DNA of 64,000 nt. It comes from Gaiellasilicea sp037721555. GTDB taxonomy: Bacteria; Actinomycetota; Thermoleophilia; Gaiellales; Gaiellaceae. Location: NCBI GenBank assembly GCA_037721555.1, contig JBBJOI010000009.1:50825-114824 (forward strand). The letters run 5' to 3'. Shown in pieces: positions 47,644 to 56,834 of the stretch; the stretch's first letter is position 1; the number at the start of each line of letters is the position of its first letter. The notes below the pieces were generated by a model, which was given only the letters and a program-made list of their open reading frames with translations, did not search any database and was not told the DNA's origin. The translations under genes and the position numbers were made by a program.

Positions 47644-49173
47644 TCACGCGGCTGCCTCGGTGCGGCCGCCGCCGGTCATCGCGACGCCGAGCTCCTCCTC
47701 CGAGACTCCCGGCGCGAACTCGCCTGCGATCGCGCCTTCGTACATGACGAGGATGCGGTCGGAGAGGGAAAGGATCTCGTCCAGCTCGAGGGAGACGAGC
47801 AGCACGCCGCGCCCCTCGTCACGCTCCTCGACGAGTCGCCGGTGCACGAACTCGATCGCCCCGACGTCGAGCCCGCGCGTAGGCTGCGCCGCGATCAGCA
47901 CCTTCGGGTTGCGGTCGATCTCGCGCGCGAGCACGACCTTCTGCTGGTTGCCGCCGGAGAGGCCGCGTGCGAGCGTGAGCGGGCCGCCGCCGCGGACGTC
48001 GAACTCCTGCAAGAGCTTCCCGGCGCGCGCCACCAGCCGGTTCGGGAAGAGCCAGCCGAACCGAGAGGCAGGCGGCGAGTCGTAGTTGTGGAGAGCGACG
48101 TTCTCGGCGAGCGAGAAGTCGAGCACGAGCCCGCGGCGCTGGCGATCCTCGGGGATGTGTCCGAGGCCGGCGTCGAGGCACTCTCTGCAGCTCCCGTCGG
48201 TGACGTCCTCGTCGCCGACCAGGATCCGGCCGGCGCTCGGTTGGCGCAGGCCCGCGATCGCGTCGATCAGCTCTGTCTGGCCGTTGCCGTCCACGCCGGC
48301 GACGCCGACGATCTCACCGCCCCGCACCTGCAGCGAGAGGTTCCGCACCTTCTCGATGCCCCGATCGTCGAGCACGTGGAGACCCTCCACCCGCAGGAGC
48401 GGGTCGGTGGCCACCGACGCTCCCTTCTCCACCCGCAGCAGCACCTCGCGGCCGACCATCAGGCGGGCGAGCTGCTCCTCGGTCGCCCCGGCCGCCGACA
48501 GCGTCTCGACCTTCTTGCCCCGGCGCAGCACGGTGATGCGGTCCGCGATCTCGAGCACCTCGTTCAGCTTGTGGCTGATGAAGATGATCGACTTGCCCTG
48601 CTCGGTCAGGCTGCGCAGGATCGTGAACAGCTCCTGCGCCTCCTGCGGCGTGAGGACTGCCGTCGGCTCGTCGAGCACGAGGATGTCGGCGCCGCGATAG
48701 AGGGCCTTCAGGATCTCGACGCGCTGTTGTTGGCCAACGGTGATGTCCTCCACCGTCGCCCGTGGGTCGACGGCGAGGCCGAACCGTGTCGACAGCTCGC
48801 GCACGCGCTTCTCGGCCGCGGCGTAGTCGAGCAGCACGCCGTTGCGCACTGGCTCGGTGGCGAGCACGATGTTCTCGGCCACCGTCATCACCGGGATGAG
48901 CATGAAGTGCTGGTGCACCATGCCGACGCCGTTCTCGATCGCCGCGCGAGTCGAGCCGATCTCGACGGGCTCGCCGTTGATCCTGATCTCGCCTTCGTCC
49001 GGTCGGTAGAGCCCGTACACGACGTTCATCAGCGTCGACTTACCGGCGCCGTTTTCCCCGAGGAGGGCGTGTACCTCGCCCGGCCGGAGATCGAAGCTGA
49101 CGTCGTCGTTCGCGACGATGCCGGGAAAGCGCTTGGTGATGCCGCGCAGCTCGAGGACGACGGGGCGATCCAC
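47644..49173 (-). CDS. Nucleoside-type ABC transporter ATP-binding protein (two ABC domains)
   Basis: RbsA/NupO-type ATPase with tandem ABC domains, 509 residues. First domain: Walker A LLGENGAGKSTLMNVV, signature region ITVGQQQRVEIL, Walker B ADILVLDEPTAVL. Second domain: a degenerate P-loop VAGVDGNGQTELID with signature LSGGNQQKVVLAREI, as usual for this family. GTG at 49173 gives DRPVVLELRGITKRFPG, the natural start, and has a -10-like box seven bases upstream; longer frames add unrelated sequence. Confidence 0.93.
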   Translation of the reverse strand: MDRPVVLELRGITKRFPGIVANDDVSFDLRPGEVHALLGENGAGKSTLMNVVYGLYRPDEGEIRINGEPVEIGSTRAAIENGVGMVHQHFMLIPVMTVAENIVLATEPVRNGVLLDYAAAEKRVRELSTRFGLAVDPRATVEDITVGQQQRVEILKALYRGADILVLDEPTAVLTPQEAQELFTILRSLTEQGKSIIFISHKLNEVLEIADRITVLRRGKKVETLSAAGATEEQLARLMVGREVLLRVEKGASVATDPLLRVEGLHVLDDRGIEKVRNLSLQVRGGEIVGVAGVDGNGQTELIDAIAGLRQPSAGRILVGDEDVTDGSCRECLDAGLGHIPEDRQRRGLVLDFSLAENVALHNYDSPPASRFGWLFPNRLVARAGKLLQEFDVRGGGPLTLARGLSGGNQQKVVLAREIDRNPKVLIAAQPTRGLDVGAIEFVHRRLVEERDEGRGVLLVSLELDEILSLSDRILVMYEGAIAGEFAPGVSEEELGVAMTGGGRTEAAA

Positions 49174-49180
49174 GACGGCG

Positions 49181-49186
49181 ATCCTA
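49181..49186 (-). promoter_or_regulatory. -10-like box (TAGGAT) 7 bases before the ABC ATPase gene
   Basis: TAGGAT on the minus strand, seven bases, then the GTG at 49173. Suggests that the ATPase-permease operon has its own leaderless promoter, separate from the binding-protein genes. Confidence 0.5.
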
Positions 49187-49211
49187 ACCTTCTCTTTGCA
49201 GCAAAGACACC

Positions 49212-49376
49212 GGCGAAGCCCGTGTCCTGCGCGAAGACCCCTGAAGGAGCCGCTGCGCGGGCTCTGGTGCGGCCGCAGCCTCGGCAGTTCGCTCCGCACG
49301 GCGTCCTTGCCCCGCGGGCAAGCCCGTGCCCCCGGGCGAAGTACCCTAAGGAGCCGCTGCGGACTCTGGCGCGGCT
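49212..49376. repeat. Imperfect ~60-bp direct repeat between BMP and ABC ATPase genes
   Basis: Segments 49212-49273 and ~49317-49376 match closely, sharing AAGCCCGTG, GCGAAG, AAGGAGCCGCTGCG and CTCTGG(T/C)GCGGC in the same order. They fill most of the 223-bp gap and have no coding potential. Confidence 0.6.
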
Positions 49377-49396
49377 TTGTCGGCGGCAGCGTGCTC

Positions 49397-50464
49397 TTAG
49401 CCGATCCGCTGCGGGATGTTGTCCAGTGCTCCGGATGCGATCCGTGTCTGCACGCTGTTCACACGAGCGATGATCTCCCCCGGCACCTCGACGGAGACGT
49501 TGCCGAGACCCACGCCCCCGGAGGCGACGTCGAACACGGCGTCGTCACCGCCGGTGAACGCGCCGTCCTGCACCTCCTGGATCGTCTGATAGACGGCGAC
49601 GTCGACCTTCTTCAGCGCGCTCGTGAGGATGTGGTCGCCGAGCTCGGCCTGGTCGGCGTCGACGCCGACCCCTTGCACGTTCTGCTCCGCCGCCGCGTTG
49701 AGCGCGCCGAGCCCGCACCGCCCCGCGACCCCGAAGACGATCGTCGAGCCGCGCGAGATCTGGTCGAGCGCGATCTCCTTGCACTTCGCCTGGTCGACGA
49801 AGTCCTGCGAGTAGCCGCTGAGGGTTGCGATGCCGGGGCTTGCCGCCCGCACCCCGGCGACGAAACCGGCGATGTAGCGGTCGACTGACGGGATCTTCCG
49901 ACCGCCGACGGAGCTGACCGTAGGCTTCGTGCCGCCCGTCTCGGCGACGACGAGCCCCGCCAGGTAGCCGACGAGGTAGCCGGCCTCCTGCTCCGCGAAG
50001 AGGAGGCCGCGCACGTTCTGCGGTTTCGAGAGCATGGCGGCCTGGGAGACGTCGACGATGGCGAAGTGGGTGCCCGGAAAGCGTCCGGCCACGGTCTCGA
50101 CGGCCCGGGCCATGGAAGAGCCGACGCCGATCACGAGGTCGTAGCCCCGCTGAGCGAATGCGGACAGGTTCCGGACGTGGTCCCGGTTCGAGCGGGAGAC
50201 GACGACGCGGCCCGCCGCCCCGAGCTCTTCGTCCGCCCGCCGCAGTCCCTCGCTGGCGAGAGAGTTGAACGAGCGGTCAGCGAGACTGCCGACGTCGGTG
50301 ACGAGGCCGACGCGGATCGACGCCCCGGTTCTCTCCCGCACCTGAGTCTTCTCGGCGGTCTCAGCCGGGGCCGTGTCGCGCTGCGCCGCGTCGTCGCCCC
50401 CGCAGCCGGCCACGAAAGCAGACACGAACGCCAGCAGGAGCGTGAACCGGACCGTGCGCCGCAT
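49397..50464 (-). CDS. BMP-family substrate-binding lipoprotein
   Basis: Periplasmic-type binding protein of the Bmp/PnrA (Med) family that binds nucleosides. 355 residues: lipoprotein signal (TLLLAFVSAFVAGCGGDDAA, Cys ~21), then RVGLVTDVGSLADRSFNSLA, VIGVGSSMARAVETVAGRFP, LFAEQEAGYLVGYLAGL and SQDFVDQAKCKEIALDQI. It is 5' to the ABC ATPase and a close tandem paralogue of the next gene. A strong hairpin lies just upstream of its ATG. Confidence 0.92.
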   Translation of the reverse strand: MRRTVRFTLLLAFVSAFVAGCGGDDAAQRDTAPAETAEKTQVRERTGASIRVGLVTDVGSLADRSFNSLASEGLRRADEELGAAGRVVVSRSNRDHVRNLSAFAQRGYDLVIGVGSSMARAVETVAGRFPGTHFAIVDVSQAAMLSKPQNVRGLLFAEQEAGYLVGYLAGLVVAETGGTKPTVSSVGGRKIPSVDRYIAGFVAGVRAASPGIATLSGYSQDFVDQAKCKEIALDQISRGSTIVFGVAGRCGLGALNAAAEQNVQGVGVDADQAELGDHILTSALKKVDVAVYQTIQEVQDGAFTGGDDAVFDVASGGVGLGNVSVEVPGEIIARVNSVQTRIASGALDNIPQRIG

Positions 50465-50479
50465 CTGCGGAGGGTGACC

Positions 50480-50510
50480 GCGAGGGGCGGGGATCAAACC
50501 CGCCCCTCGC
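50480..50510 (-). terminator. Strong hairpin between the two BMP genes
   Basis: A perfect 12-bp GC stem (50480-50491 with 50499-50510) with a seven-base loop lies 12 bases after the first BMP stop and 15 bases before the second BMP start. It may terminate or process the message of the upstream BMP gene. Confidence 0.65.
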
Positions 50511-50522
50511 AGATCGGCAGGA

Positions 50523-51590
50523 CTAACCGCTGCTGCCGGAGGCAGGCGGCGACTGCGCCGTGACCTTGATCTTGCCCGAGGCAATCTGCTTGCGCACCGA
50601 CTCGATCGCCTTCCTCCACGCCGGCTGGGCGCGGGAGGAGATCTTCCCGTAGCCGACGCCGTTGGTCTTGACCGAGAAGATGGCGTTGAAGTTCGTCTTG
50701 AACTTCGCGCCACCGGCCTCCGCCGCGGCGATCGTGCTCGAGACGGCGATGTCCACCCGCTTCGTGGCGCTCGTCAGCACGTGGTTGCCGAGGTAGCCCT
50801 GGTCGGCGTCAACGCCGATCCCGAAGCGGTTCCGCTCCTTCGCCGCCGAGAGGACACCGAGACCGCATTGGCCGGCGACCTGGAAGACGACGCTGGCGCC
50901 GTTCGCGATGTGGCTGAGCGCTGCCTCCTTGCACTTCGCCTGGTCGACGAAGTCCTGGGAGTAGCTGTGCTCGACCTTGACGGCCGGGAACGCCTTCTTC
51001 GCGCCGACGTAGTACCCGGCGATGAACCGGTCGACTGGCGGGATCTTCAGCCCGCCGACCGCCGCGACGACCTGCTGCCCGGCCGGCGCGTTCTTCGCGC
51101 GGAGGCCGGCGATGTAGCCCACGAGGTAGCCAGCCTCCTGCTCCTTGAAGAGGAGCCCGCGCACGTTCGTGGGGTTGCCGTTCTTGAGCTCCGTGCCGAC
51201 GCCGCTGTTGTCGACGATCGCGAACTTCGTGTCCGGGAAGCGCTTGGCCACCTTGGCCAGAGCATCCGCCATCAGGAAGCCGACCCCGATCACGAGATCC
51301 GCTCCGTCGCGCCGTACCGCCGACGTCAGGTTCGGGATGTAGTCGCGGTCGGATCGCGAGATCAGGACTTTGCCCTGGACGCCGAGGCGCTTCTTCGCGT
51401 CGTTCAAGCCCTTGTTCGCGAGGAAGTTGAACGAGCGGTCGTCGAGGCCGCCGATGTCGGTCACGAGCACGACCTTGTATGGCTCCTGCCCCGCGACGTC
51501 CACCCGCGCCGCGCCGGTGCCGGCAACGGCGAGCGTGACGACGCCGAGGAGCGCCGCTACGAGTAGCGGCCTGAACTTGCGTACTTTCAC
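50523..51590 (-). CDS. BMP-family nucleoside-binding protein
   Basis: Secreted binding protein of the Bmp/PnrA family, 355 residues, with an ordinary signal peptide (KFRPLLVAALLGVVTLAVAG, no lipobox Cys). Family features: VVLVTDIGGLDDRSFNFLAN, VIGVGFLMADALAKVAKRFP, LFKEQEAGYLVGYIAGL, SQDFVDQAKCKEAALSHI and GIGVDADQGYLGNHVLTSA. It is the first gene of the transport cluster, with a very good Shine-Dalgarno (AAGGAGGG), unlike the neighbouring leaderless genes. Tandem duplication produced this and the lipoprotein paralogue. Confidence 0.92.
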   Translation of the reverse strand: MKVRKFRPLLVAALLGVVTLAVAGTGAARVDVAGQEPYKVVLVTDIGGLDDRSFNFLANKGLNDAKKRLGVQGKVLISRSDRDYIPNLTSAVRRDGADLVIGVGFLMADALAKVAKRFPDTKFAIVDNSGVGTELKNGNPTNVRGLLFKEQEAGYLVGYIAGLRAKNAPAGQQVVAAVGGLKIPPVDRFIAGYYVGAKKAFPAVKVEHSYSQDFVDQAKCKEAALSHIANGASVVFQVAGQCGLGVLSAAKERNRFGIGVDADQGYLGNHVLTSATKRVDIAVSSTIAAAEAGGAKFKTNFNAIFSVKTNGVGYGKISSRAQPAWRKAIESVRKQIASGKIKVTAQSPPASGSSG

Positions 51591-51620
51591 TTGCCCTCCT
51601 TAGAGATCTTTATCACCGCG

Positions 51621-51649
51621 AACTTGGACGCCAGATTAGAACCCAAGTT
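51621..51649. promoter_or_regulatory. Operator-like inverted repeat upstream of the first BMP gene
   Basis: AACTTGG at 51621-51627 is inverted as CCAAGTT at 51643-51649 with 15 bases between, 30-60 bases before the BMP start. A repressor site is possible. Confidence 0.4.
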
Positions 51650-51678
51650 GGCGCAGCAAGGCAAGTGCAGCGTAACCC

Positions 51679-53880
51679 TTACGTGGCGCTTACGTGTCGC
51701 TCCAGCTCGGCCGCCTCCACGAGGACGCGACGGGGCTTCGAGCCTTCATAGCCGGAAATGATCCCGCGGCGCTCGAGCATGTCGATCAACCGGCCTGCGC
51801 GCGTGTACCCGACCCGCAGGCGGCGCTGGATCAGGCTGACCGACGCCGTCTGCGTCTGCACGACCACGTCGATCGCCTTGTCGAGCAGCGGATCCTCGTC
51901 GGGATCGAAGTCGCCGTCGTGCGCTTCGCCGTCATCGTCACCGCCGGCCCCTTCGGGAAGCTCGAGGAGCGTCGGGTCGAGCTCCTGCGGACGCTGGTGC
52001 CGGCACTGCTCGACGACGAGCGCAACCTCCTCCTCGCTCACGTACGCGCCCTGGACGCGCTGCAGACGCGAGGTGCCGAGCGGTTTGAAGAGCATGTCGC
52101 CCTGACCGAGGAGGCTCTCGGCGCCGGAGCCGTCGAGGATCACCCGCGAATCGGTCTGGCTCGAGACGGCGAACGCGATCCGGCTCGGGACGTTCGCCTT
52201 GATCATGCCGGTGATCACATCGACCGACGGGCGCTGCGTCGCGAGCACGAGGTGGATGCCGACGGCACGGGACTTCTGCGCGAGCCGGATGATCGCATCC
52301 TCGACGGCCTGCGGGCTGATCATCATCAGGTCGGCGAGCTCGTCGATCACGACCAGCAAATATGGGAGCGGGTCCTCGCCCCGAGCGCGGAAGGCGCGGT
52401 TCGCCTCGGGAAGGTTGCGTGCCCGCACGAGCGAGAGGCGCTCGTAGCGCCGCTCCATCTCGGCGACGACGTTCGTCAGGACGGCGCTCGCCTCCTTCGG
52501 GCTCGATACCACCGGTGTCAGCAGATGCGGAATCGCCTCGTAGTAGTTCAGCTCGATCCGCTTCGGGTCGATCAGGATCAGGCGCACCTCGTCCGGTGTC
52601 GAGCGGAGCAGGATCGACGTGAGGATGGTGTTGATACAGCCCGACTTGCCCGAGCCCGTCGTGCCGGCGATCAGGATGTGTGGCATCCGGGCGAGGTCGG
52701 CCCAGACAGGGGTGCCGGAGATGTCCTTGCCGAGCCAGACGGCCAGCGGGCTGGCGGTGGCGGGAAGATCGTCGTAGATGTCCCCGAGCGTGACGATGCG
52801 TGGTGAGACGGCCGGCACCTCGACGCCGACGGCCTGCTTGCCGGGGATCGGGGCGAGGATCCGGATCTCGGTCGTCGCGAGCGCGTAGCTGAGGTCGTCC
52901 TTCAGCGCGGCGACCTTCGAGACCTTCGTCCCGGGCGCGAGTTGCAGCTCGTACCGGGTCACGCGCGGCCCTGCGATCTGCCCCACGATCGTCGCCTCGA
53001 CCCCGAAGTGTCGGAGCGCCTGCAGAAGCGTCTCTGCCGTTTGGGCGTTTGCCTGGGTCGTGTTCCCCGCCTGTGGCGGCGAGGCCTTGAGAACCGAGCG
53101 ATCCGGCAGGACGTACTCGCCTTCTTCGCGCGGCGGTTCGAAGAGGGCGCCCTGCGTCTCCTCCTCCGGCTCGTCGTCGACGAGCAGCGGAGGGGGCTGG
53201 ACCCCCTCCTGCGAGCTCCCGACCGAGACGACGTCCGGGTAGTCGTGCTCGACGTCGACCGGAGGCTCCTGTGCTGCCGGCTTGCTCTTTGGGGCGCCGA
53301 GGGTGGCGCTCCGGGCAGCTTCGGGCCGCGCGAGAGATGTGCGGGCTGCGCCCGAGGCCCGGCGCACCGCGCCGCCCGATCGACGCAGGAGGGCGCCCGC
53401 CGACGCACCGGTGAGCAGCAGGCAGCCGGCGACGAGCCCAGTCGCTCCGACGAGGGCTGAGCCGGTGGAGCCGAGCAGCTTCGCGAGACCCCCACCGAGA
53501 AGGTCGCCTAGGACACCGCCGTGGCCGGAGCCGAGGACGACCAGGAGGCCGACCAGGGTGAGCGCGAGCCCGGCGCGGAAGGGCTTCATGTCCACGAGCG
53601 CGCTGCGGAAGAGCATGAGGCCGCCGATGCCGACGAGCGCGAGAGGTACGACGTAGGCGGCGCTCCCGACCACGTCACGCAGTCCACGCTCGATCTTCTC
53701 GCCGACGATGCCGCCCTCCCAGCCGAGCAGGAGCAGCGAAGCGAGGAAGAGCCCGAGCGCAGCGAAGACGAGGCCAATCAGCTCGGGATGGTGGTGACCC
53801 CGCTGCCTCTTCGTGCGCTTCTTCACGCGTGACGGCGTGCGGGGGCTTAAGGATCGCTTCGCTTTCTTCTTTGTCGCCAT
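51679..53880 (-). CDS. ftsK: DNA translocase FtsK/SpoIIIE
   Basis: Septal DNA pump that clears chromosomes from the division site. 733 residues: basic N-terminus, four membrane helices (~32-170), a Pro/acidic linker, alpha domain (VSKVAALKDDLSYALATTEI), beta ATPase domain with Walker A IAGTTGSGKSGCINTIL and Walker B LLVVIDELADLMM, and the C-terminal gamma winged helix (LRVGYTRAGRLIDMLERRGI). Complete. Its place near rnj-dapA-dapB-pnp matches conserved actinobacterial order. Confidence 0.95.
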   Translation of the reverse strand: MATKKKAKRSLSPRTPSRVKKRTKRQRGHHHPELIGLVFAALGLFLASLLLLGWEGGIVGEKIERGLRDVVGSAAYVVPLALVGIGGLMLFRSALVDMKPFRAGLALTLVGLLVVLGSGHGGVLGDLLGGGLAKLLGSTGSALVGATGLVAGCLLLTGASAGALLRRSGGAVRRASGAARTSLARPEAARSATLGAPKSKPAAQEPPVDVEHDYPDVVSVGSSQEGVQPPPLLVDDEPEEETQGALFEPPREEGEYVLPDRSVLKASPPQAGNTTQANAQTAETLLQALRHFGVEATIVGQIAGPRVTRYELQLAPGTKVSKVAALKDDLSYALATTEIRILAPIPGKQAVGVEVPAVSPRIVTLGDIYDDLPATASPLAVWLGKDISGTPVWADLARMPHILIAGTTGSGKSGCINTILTSILLRSTPDEVRLILIDPKRIELNYYEAIPHLLTPVVSSPKEASAVLTNVVAEMERRYERLSLVRARNLPEANRAFRARGEDPLPYLLVVIDELADLMMISPQAVEDAIIRLAQKSRAVGIHLVLATQRPSVDVITGMIKANVPSRIAFAVSSQTDSRVILDGSGAESLLGQGDMLFKPLGTSRLQRVQGAYVSEEEVALVVEQCRHQRPQELDPTLLELPEGAGGDDDGEAHDGDFDPDEDPLLDKAIDVVVQTQTASVSLIQRRLRVGYTRAGRLIDMLERRGIISGYEGSKPRRVLVEAAELERHVSAT

Positions 53881-53936
53881 CCGGACGCCGTTCGACGCGA
53901 CGTCCCGAAGCCCTCTGAAACCAGTTCTTCGTCAGA

Positions 53937-55079
53937 GTGCTACCGATGCCACGGGCCGCCCGAACCGCCGTCACGGCCGTCTTCTTTGCGAGCGGCGCCT
54001 CGTACGGCAGCTTCGTGGCACGCATCCCGGCGTTGAAGGAGAAGCTCGGTGCGGGCGAGGCCGAGCTCGGACTCGTCCTCTTCGCGGGTGCGGTGGGCGC
54101 GATCGTCGTACTGCCGCTGGCCGGCGTTCTCTCCGTCCGGATCGGCAGCCGCCGAGTCACGCGTGGAGCGCTGCTCGCGGTCGCGCTCTGCCTCCCCCTG
54201 CTCGCGCTCGCGCCGACGCTCGTCACCTTCGCTCTCGCCTTCGCGTTGTTCGGGGCCGTCACCTCGGCGCTCGACCTGGCGATGAACGCGCACGGCGTCG
54301 AGGTGGAGGCCCGCTACGCGCGGCCGATCTTCTCGTCCTTCCATGCCTCGTGGAGCCTTGGGGGACTGGCCGGTGCCGGTGCCGGCGCCGCAGCGGCGGC
54401 GCTCAGCCTCTCGCCGCTCACGCAGTTCGTCGCCGTCGGTACCGCCCTCCTCGCGATCCTCGTCCCGATGTCGTCGCGGCTGCTGGCCGAGGAGGCCCGC
54501 GCCGGTCCCCGGGGTCGTGTCCTCGGCCGCCCCTCGGGTGCCCTCGTCGCGCTCGCGGCGCTGGCGTTTGCCGCGCTCGTCGCGGAGGGTGCCGCCGGCG
54601 ACTGGAGTGCCGTCTATCTCGATGCGTCCGTCGGGACGAGCGAAGCCGTTGCGGCCGGGGGCTTCGCCGTGTTCGCCGCGACGATGACGCTCGGCCGGCT
54701 CCTCGGCGATCGCCTCACGGCAGCCTGGGGGCCGGTGGCGCTGACCCGTCGCGCGGGGATGCTTGCGCCGGTCGGATTGGCAACAGCGCTTCTCGTTGCA
54801 GATCCGCTCGGCGGCCTCGTCGGCTTCGCCTGCTTCGGAGCTGGGCTCGCGACGGTGATCCCCACCGTCTTTCGTGCGGCCGGGTTACGTGCGTCATCGC
54901 CGGAGGCAGGCATCGCAGTCGTCTCGACCGTGGGCTACTCGGCGTTCCTGATCGGCCCGCCGGCGATCGGTTTTCTCGCCGAGGCGATCGGCCTTCGGGC
55001 GGCGCTCGCGGTCGTCGTGGCCGCCACCGCCCTCATCCCGCTGCTCGCCGGATCCACCCGACCCGTCACGGGAGCCTGA
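53937..55079 (+). CDS. MFS transporter
   Basis: Major-facilitator permease with about twelve helices, 380 residues. N-terminal half: VTAVFFASGASYGSFVARIP, GAGEAELGLVLFAGAVGAIV, PLAGVLSVRIGSRRVTRG (the loop 2-3 signature). The pattern resembles the FucP/YbjJ-like group; substrate unknown. The start may be 53937 or the ATG at 53946 (PRAARTAV). Divergent from ftsK, with 56 bases between. Confidence 0.85.
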   Translation: MLPMPRAARTAVTAVFFASGASYGSFVARIPALKEKLGAGEAELGLVLFAGAVGAIVVLPLAGVLSVRIGSRRVTRGALLAVALCLPLLALAPTLVTFALAFALFGAVTSALDLAMNAHGVEVEARYARPIFSSFHASWSLGGLAGAGAGAAAAALSLSPLTQFVAVGTALLAILVPMSSRLLAEEARAGPRGRVLGRPSGALVALAALAFAALVAEGAAGDWSAVYLDASVGTSEAVAAGGFAVFAATMTLGRLLGDRLTAAWGPVALTRRAGMLAPVGLATALLVADPLGGLVGFACFGAGLATVIPTVFRAAGLRASSPEAGIAVVSTVGYSAFLIGPPAIGFLAEAIGLRAALAVVVAATALIPLLAGSTRPVTGA

Positions 55080-55143
55080 CGCTCCACACGAGCAGCGTCC
55101 CGCCGCGCGCGAACGAGGCGATCGCAGGTCGTCCGAGTCGGGG

Positions 55144-55929
55144 CTACATCAGTCGGTCTCGGCCTGCCGGGTGGTAGGCCGCGCAGAGCATGCCGAAGTA
55201 GGTGGGCGCCTCGTAGGAGAGCAACTCGGAGTCGTAGGCGTTTCCGAGCGCACCGTGGAGGACGAGCAACTGCCAGAGGCTGTCGGCCTTCGCAGCATCC
55301 ACGAGCTCGACCAGGTCCGCGCTGTCTCCGAGCCGGTTGTCCCGCACGATCTGGACGACGCGTTCGTCGTAGACCGCGGCGGCGGGGTCGAGACCATACG
55401 GTCCGGCTCTGTCGTGCGTGTGGGCGTGGTCGGCGCTCGCTACGAGCGCGACCCGGCTGGCGGCCGACGCAGTCGCGATCGCCTCGCCCAGCCGAACGTG
55501 CTCCTCGAGCGGCCGGTCTCGCGCCGGGCTGACAACGACGACCGGCAACTCGGGAAGGAACGCGAGCGGGATCAGCGTGCCCCAGTCGAGGGGCGCAACC
55601 GCCTCGACGGGGTCGTTGCCGCCGTACGACACTGAGACGACCGGAAGGCCACACCCACGCGCCGCAGCGACCAAGTCGGTGGCGAGCTTGCAGTCGACCG
55701 GCCGCTCGAGCTTCTCCGGCTGCCCCCACTCTGCGAGCGAGCCTGCGACGCGGCTGGAGACCACGATCGCGAAGTGCCCCTCGACATGGATGTTGTGCGG
55801 CGTCACGACGACGATCGCATCAGGCGTCGCGGCCGAGAAGCGTCTGCCGAGCTCCTGCAGGCCCCTTCTCGTCGGGCCTTCGGCGAACGCGGGCGTCCCG
55901 TGCGGCGCAATGGCGCCGGCGACGATCAC
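55144..55929 (-). CDS. LigB/MEMO-like extradiol dioxygenase-family protein
   Basis: LigB-fold protein, 261 residues, of the class III extradiol dioxygenase/MEMO1 group. Candidate metal ligands: IAPHGTPAF (His near residue 9), VVTPHNIHVEGH (near residue 44) and VASADHAHTHD near residue 165. Enzymes of this fold open aromatic diol rings, but some relatives have other roles. The ATG/GTG overlap with the nucleoside hydrolase (four bases) places it in the salvage operon rbsK-hydrolase-this gene, an unexpected partner. Activity is unproven. Confidence 0.78.
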   Translation of the reverse strand: MIVAGAIAPHGTPAFAEGPTRRGLQELGRRFSAATPDAIVVVTPHNIHVEGHFAIVVSSRVAGSLAEWGQPEKLERPVDCKLATDLVAAARGCGLPVVSVSYGGNDPVEAVAPLDWGTLIPLAFLPELPVVVVSPARDRPLEEHVRLGEAIATASAASRVALVASADHAHTHDRAGPYGLDPAAAVYDERVVQIVRDNRLGDSADLVELVDAAKADSLWQLLVLHGALGNAYDSELLSYEAPTYFGMLCAAYHPAGRDRLM

Positions 55930-56834
55930 CCGAAGGTCGAGATCCGCTCGAGCAACAGCTCGAGGAACGCGTCGGCGTCGACCGCCACCCCCACGTCCGC
56001 GTTCGGCTCTCGCTCGGTGCGGCGCCAGAGGTCGACGACGGTACGGCCGCGTGTGAGCTCCGAGTCGAGCTCGACCTCGACGTTGCGGTGCTCCGTCCGC
56101 ACGAGGTCGGGCCGAAACACCTGTGCCAGCGCCAGTGCGTCGTGGACCGGCGGGCCGTTCCAGCCGTACGTCCGCTCATGGAAGAGCTTGAAGAACTCGA
56201 CGAGCTCGGCGACGAATACGCCGATGGGCCCGGCGCCGCGGAAACGCTCGACCCAGGCCGGGGTCAGCAGCGCCTGGTGCGTCACGTCGAGCCCGATCAT
56301 CGTTACCGGGACGCCCGCATGGAACACCCGCTGCGCGGCCTCGGGATCTGCCCAGATGTTGAACTCGGCGGCGGGCGTCATGTTTCCTTCCGCGATCGCG
56401 CCGCCCATCAGGACGATGCGCGCCGGCCGGACGCCTTGGGCGAGCGCGTCGGCGACGTTCGTCAACGGCCCGACGGGGACGAGCACGGTCTCGGGCGTCA
56501 CGTGCTCGACCATGAACTCGACTGCGTGCTGCGCAACGGGGCTCGCCGTTGCAGCTGGCAGCTCTGGGCCGTCGAGGCCGCTTTCACCGTGCACGTGGGC
56601 GGCGACGGCAAGCGTGCGCTCGAGTGGGCGATCGGCACCGCGCGCGACGGGCACGTCCGTGCGGCCGACGAGCTCGAGCACTCGCAGCGCGTTCTCCGTC
56701 GTCTTCTCAAGGGTCTGGTTGCCGTGCACCGTGGTGACTCCGAGCAGCTCCACCTCCGGGCTCGCGAGCGCAAGCAGGAGCGCGATCGCGTCGTCGTGCC
56801 CCGGATCGCAGTCGAGGATGATCGGGATCGTCAA
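55926..56834 (-). CDS. Nucleoside hydrolase (IUNH family)
   Basis: Ca-dependent N-ribohydrolase splitting nucleosides into base and ribose. 302 residues with the N-terminal metal-binding PIILDCDPGHDDAIALLLAL, VTTVHGNQTLEKTTENAL and LVPVGPLTNVADALAQG, and the later DALALAQVFRPDL with the catalytic-site Asp. It overlaps ribokinase and the LigB-like gene by four bases each, so ribose released here can be phosphorylated by the co-expressed kinase. Confidence 0.93.
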   Translation of the reverse strand: MTIPIILDCDPGHDDAIALLLALASPEVELLGVTTVHGNQTLEKTTENALRVLELVGRTDVPVARGADRPLERTLAVAAHVHGESGLDGPELPAATASPVAQHAVEFMVEHVTPETVLVPVGPLTNVADALAQGVRPARIVLMGGAIAEGNMTPAAEFNIWADPEAAQRVFHAGVPVTMIGLDVTHQALLTPAWVERFRGAGPIGVFVAELVEFFKLFHERTYGWNGPPVHDALALAQVFRPDLVRTEHRNVEVELDSELTRGRTVVDLWRRTEREPNADVGVAVDADAFLELLLERISTFG

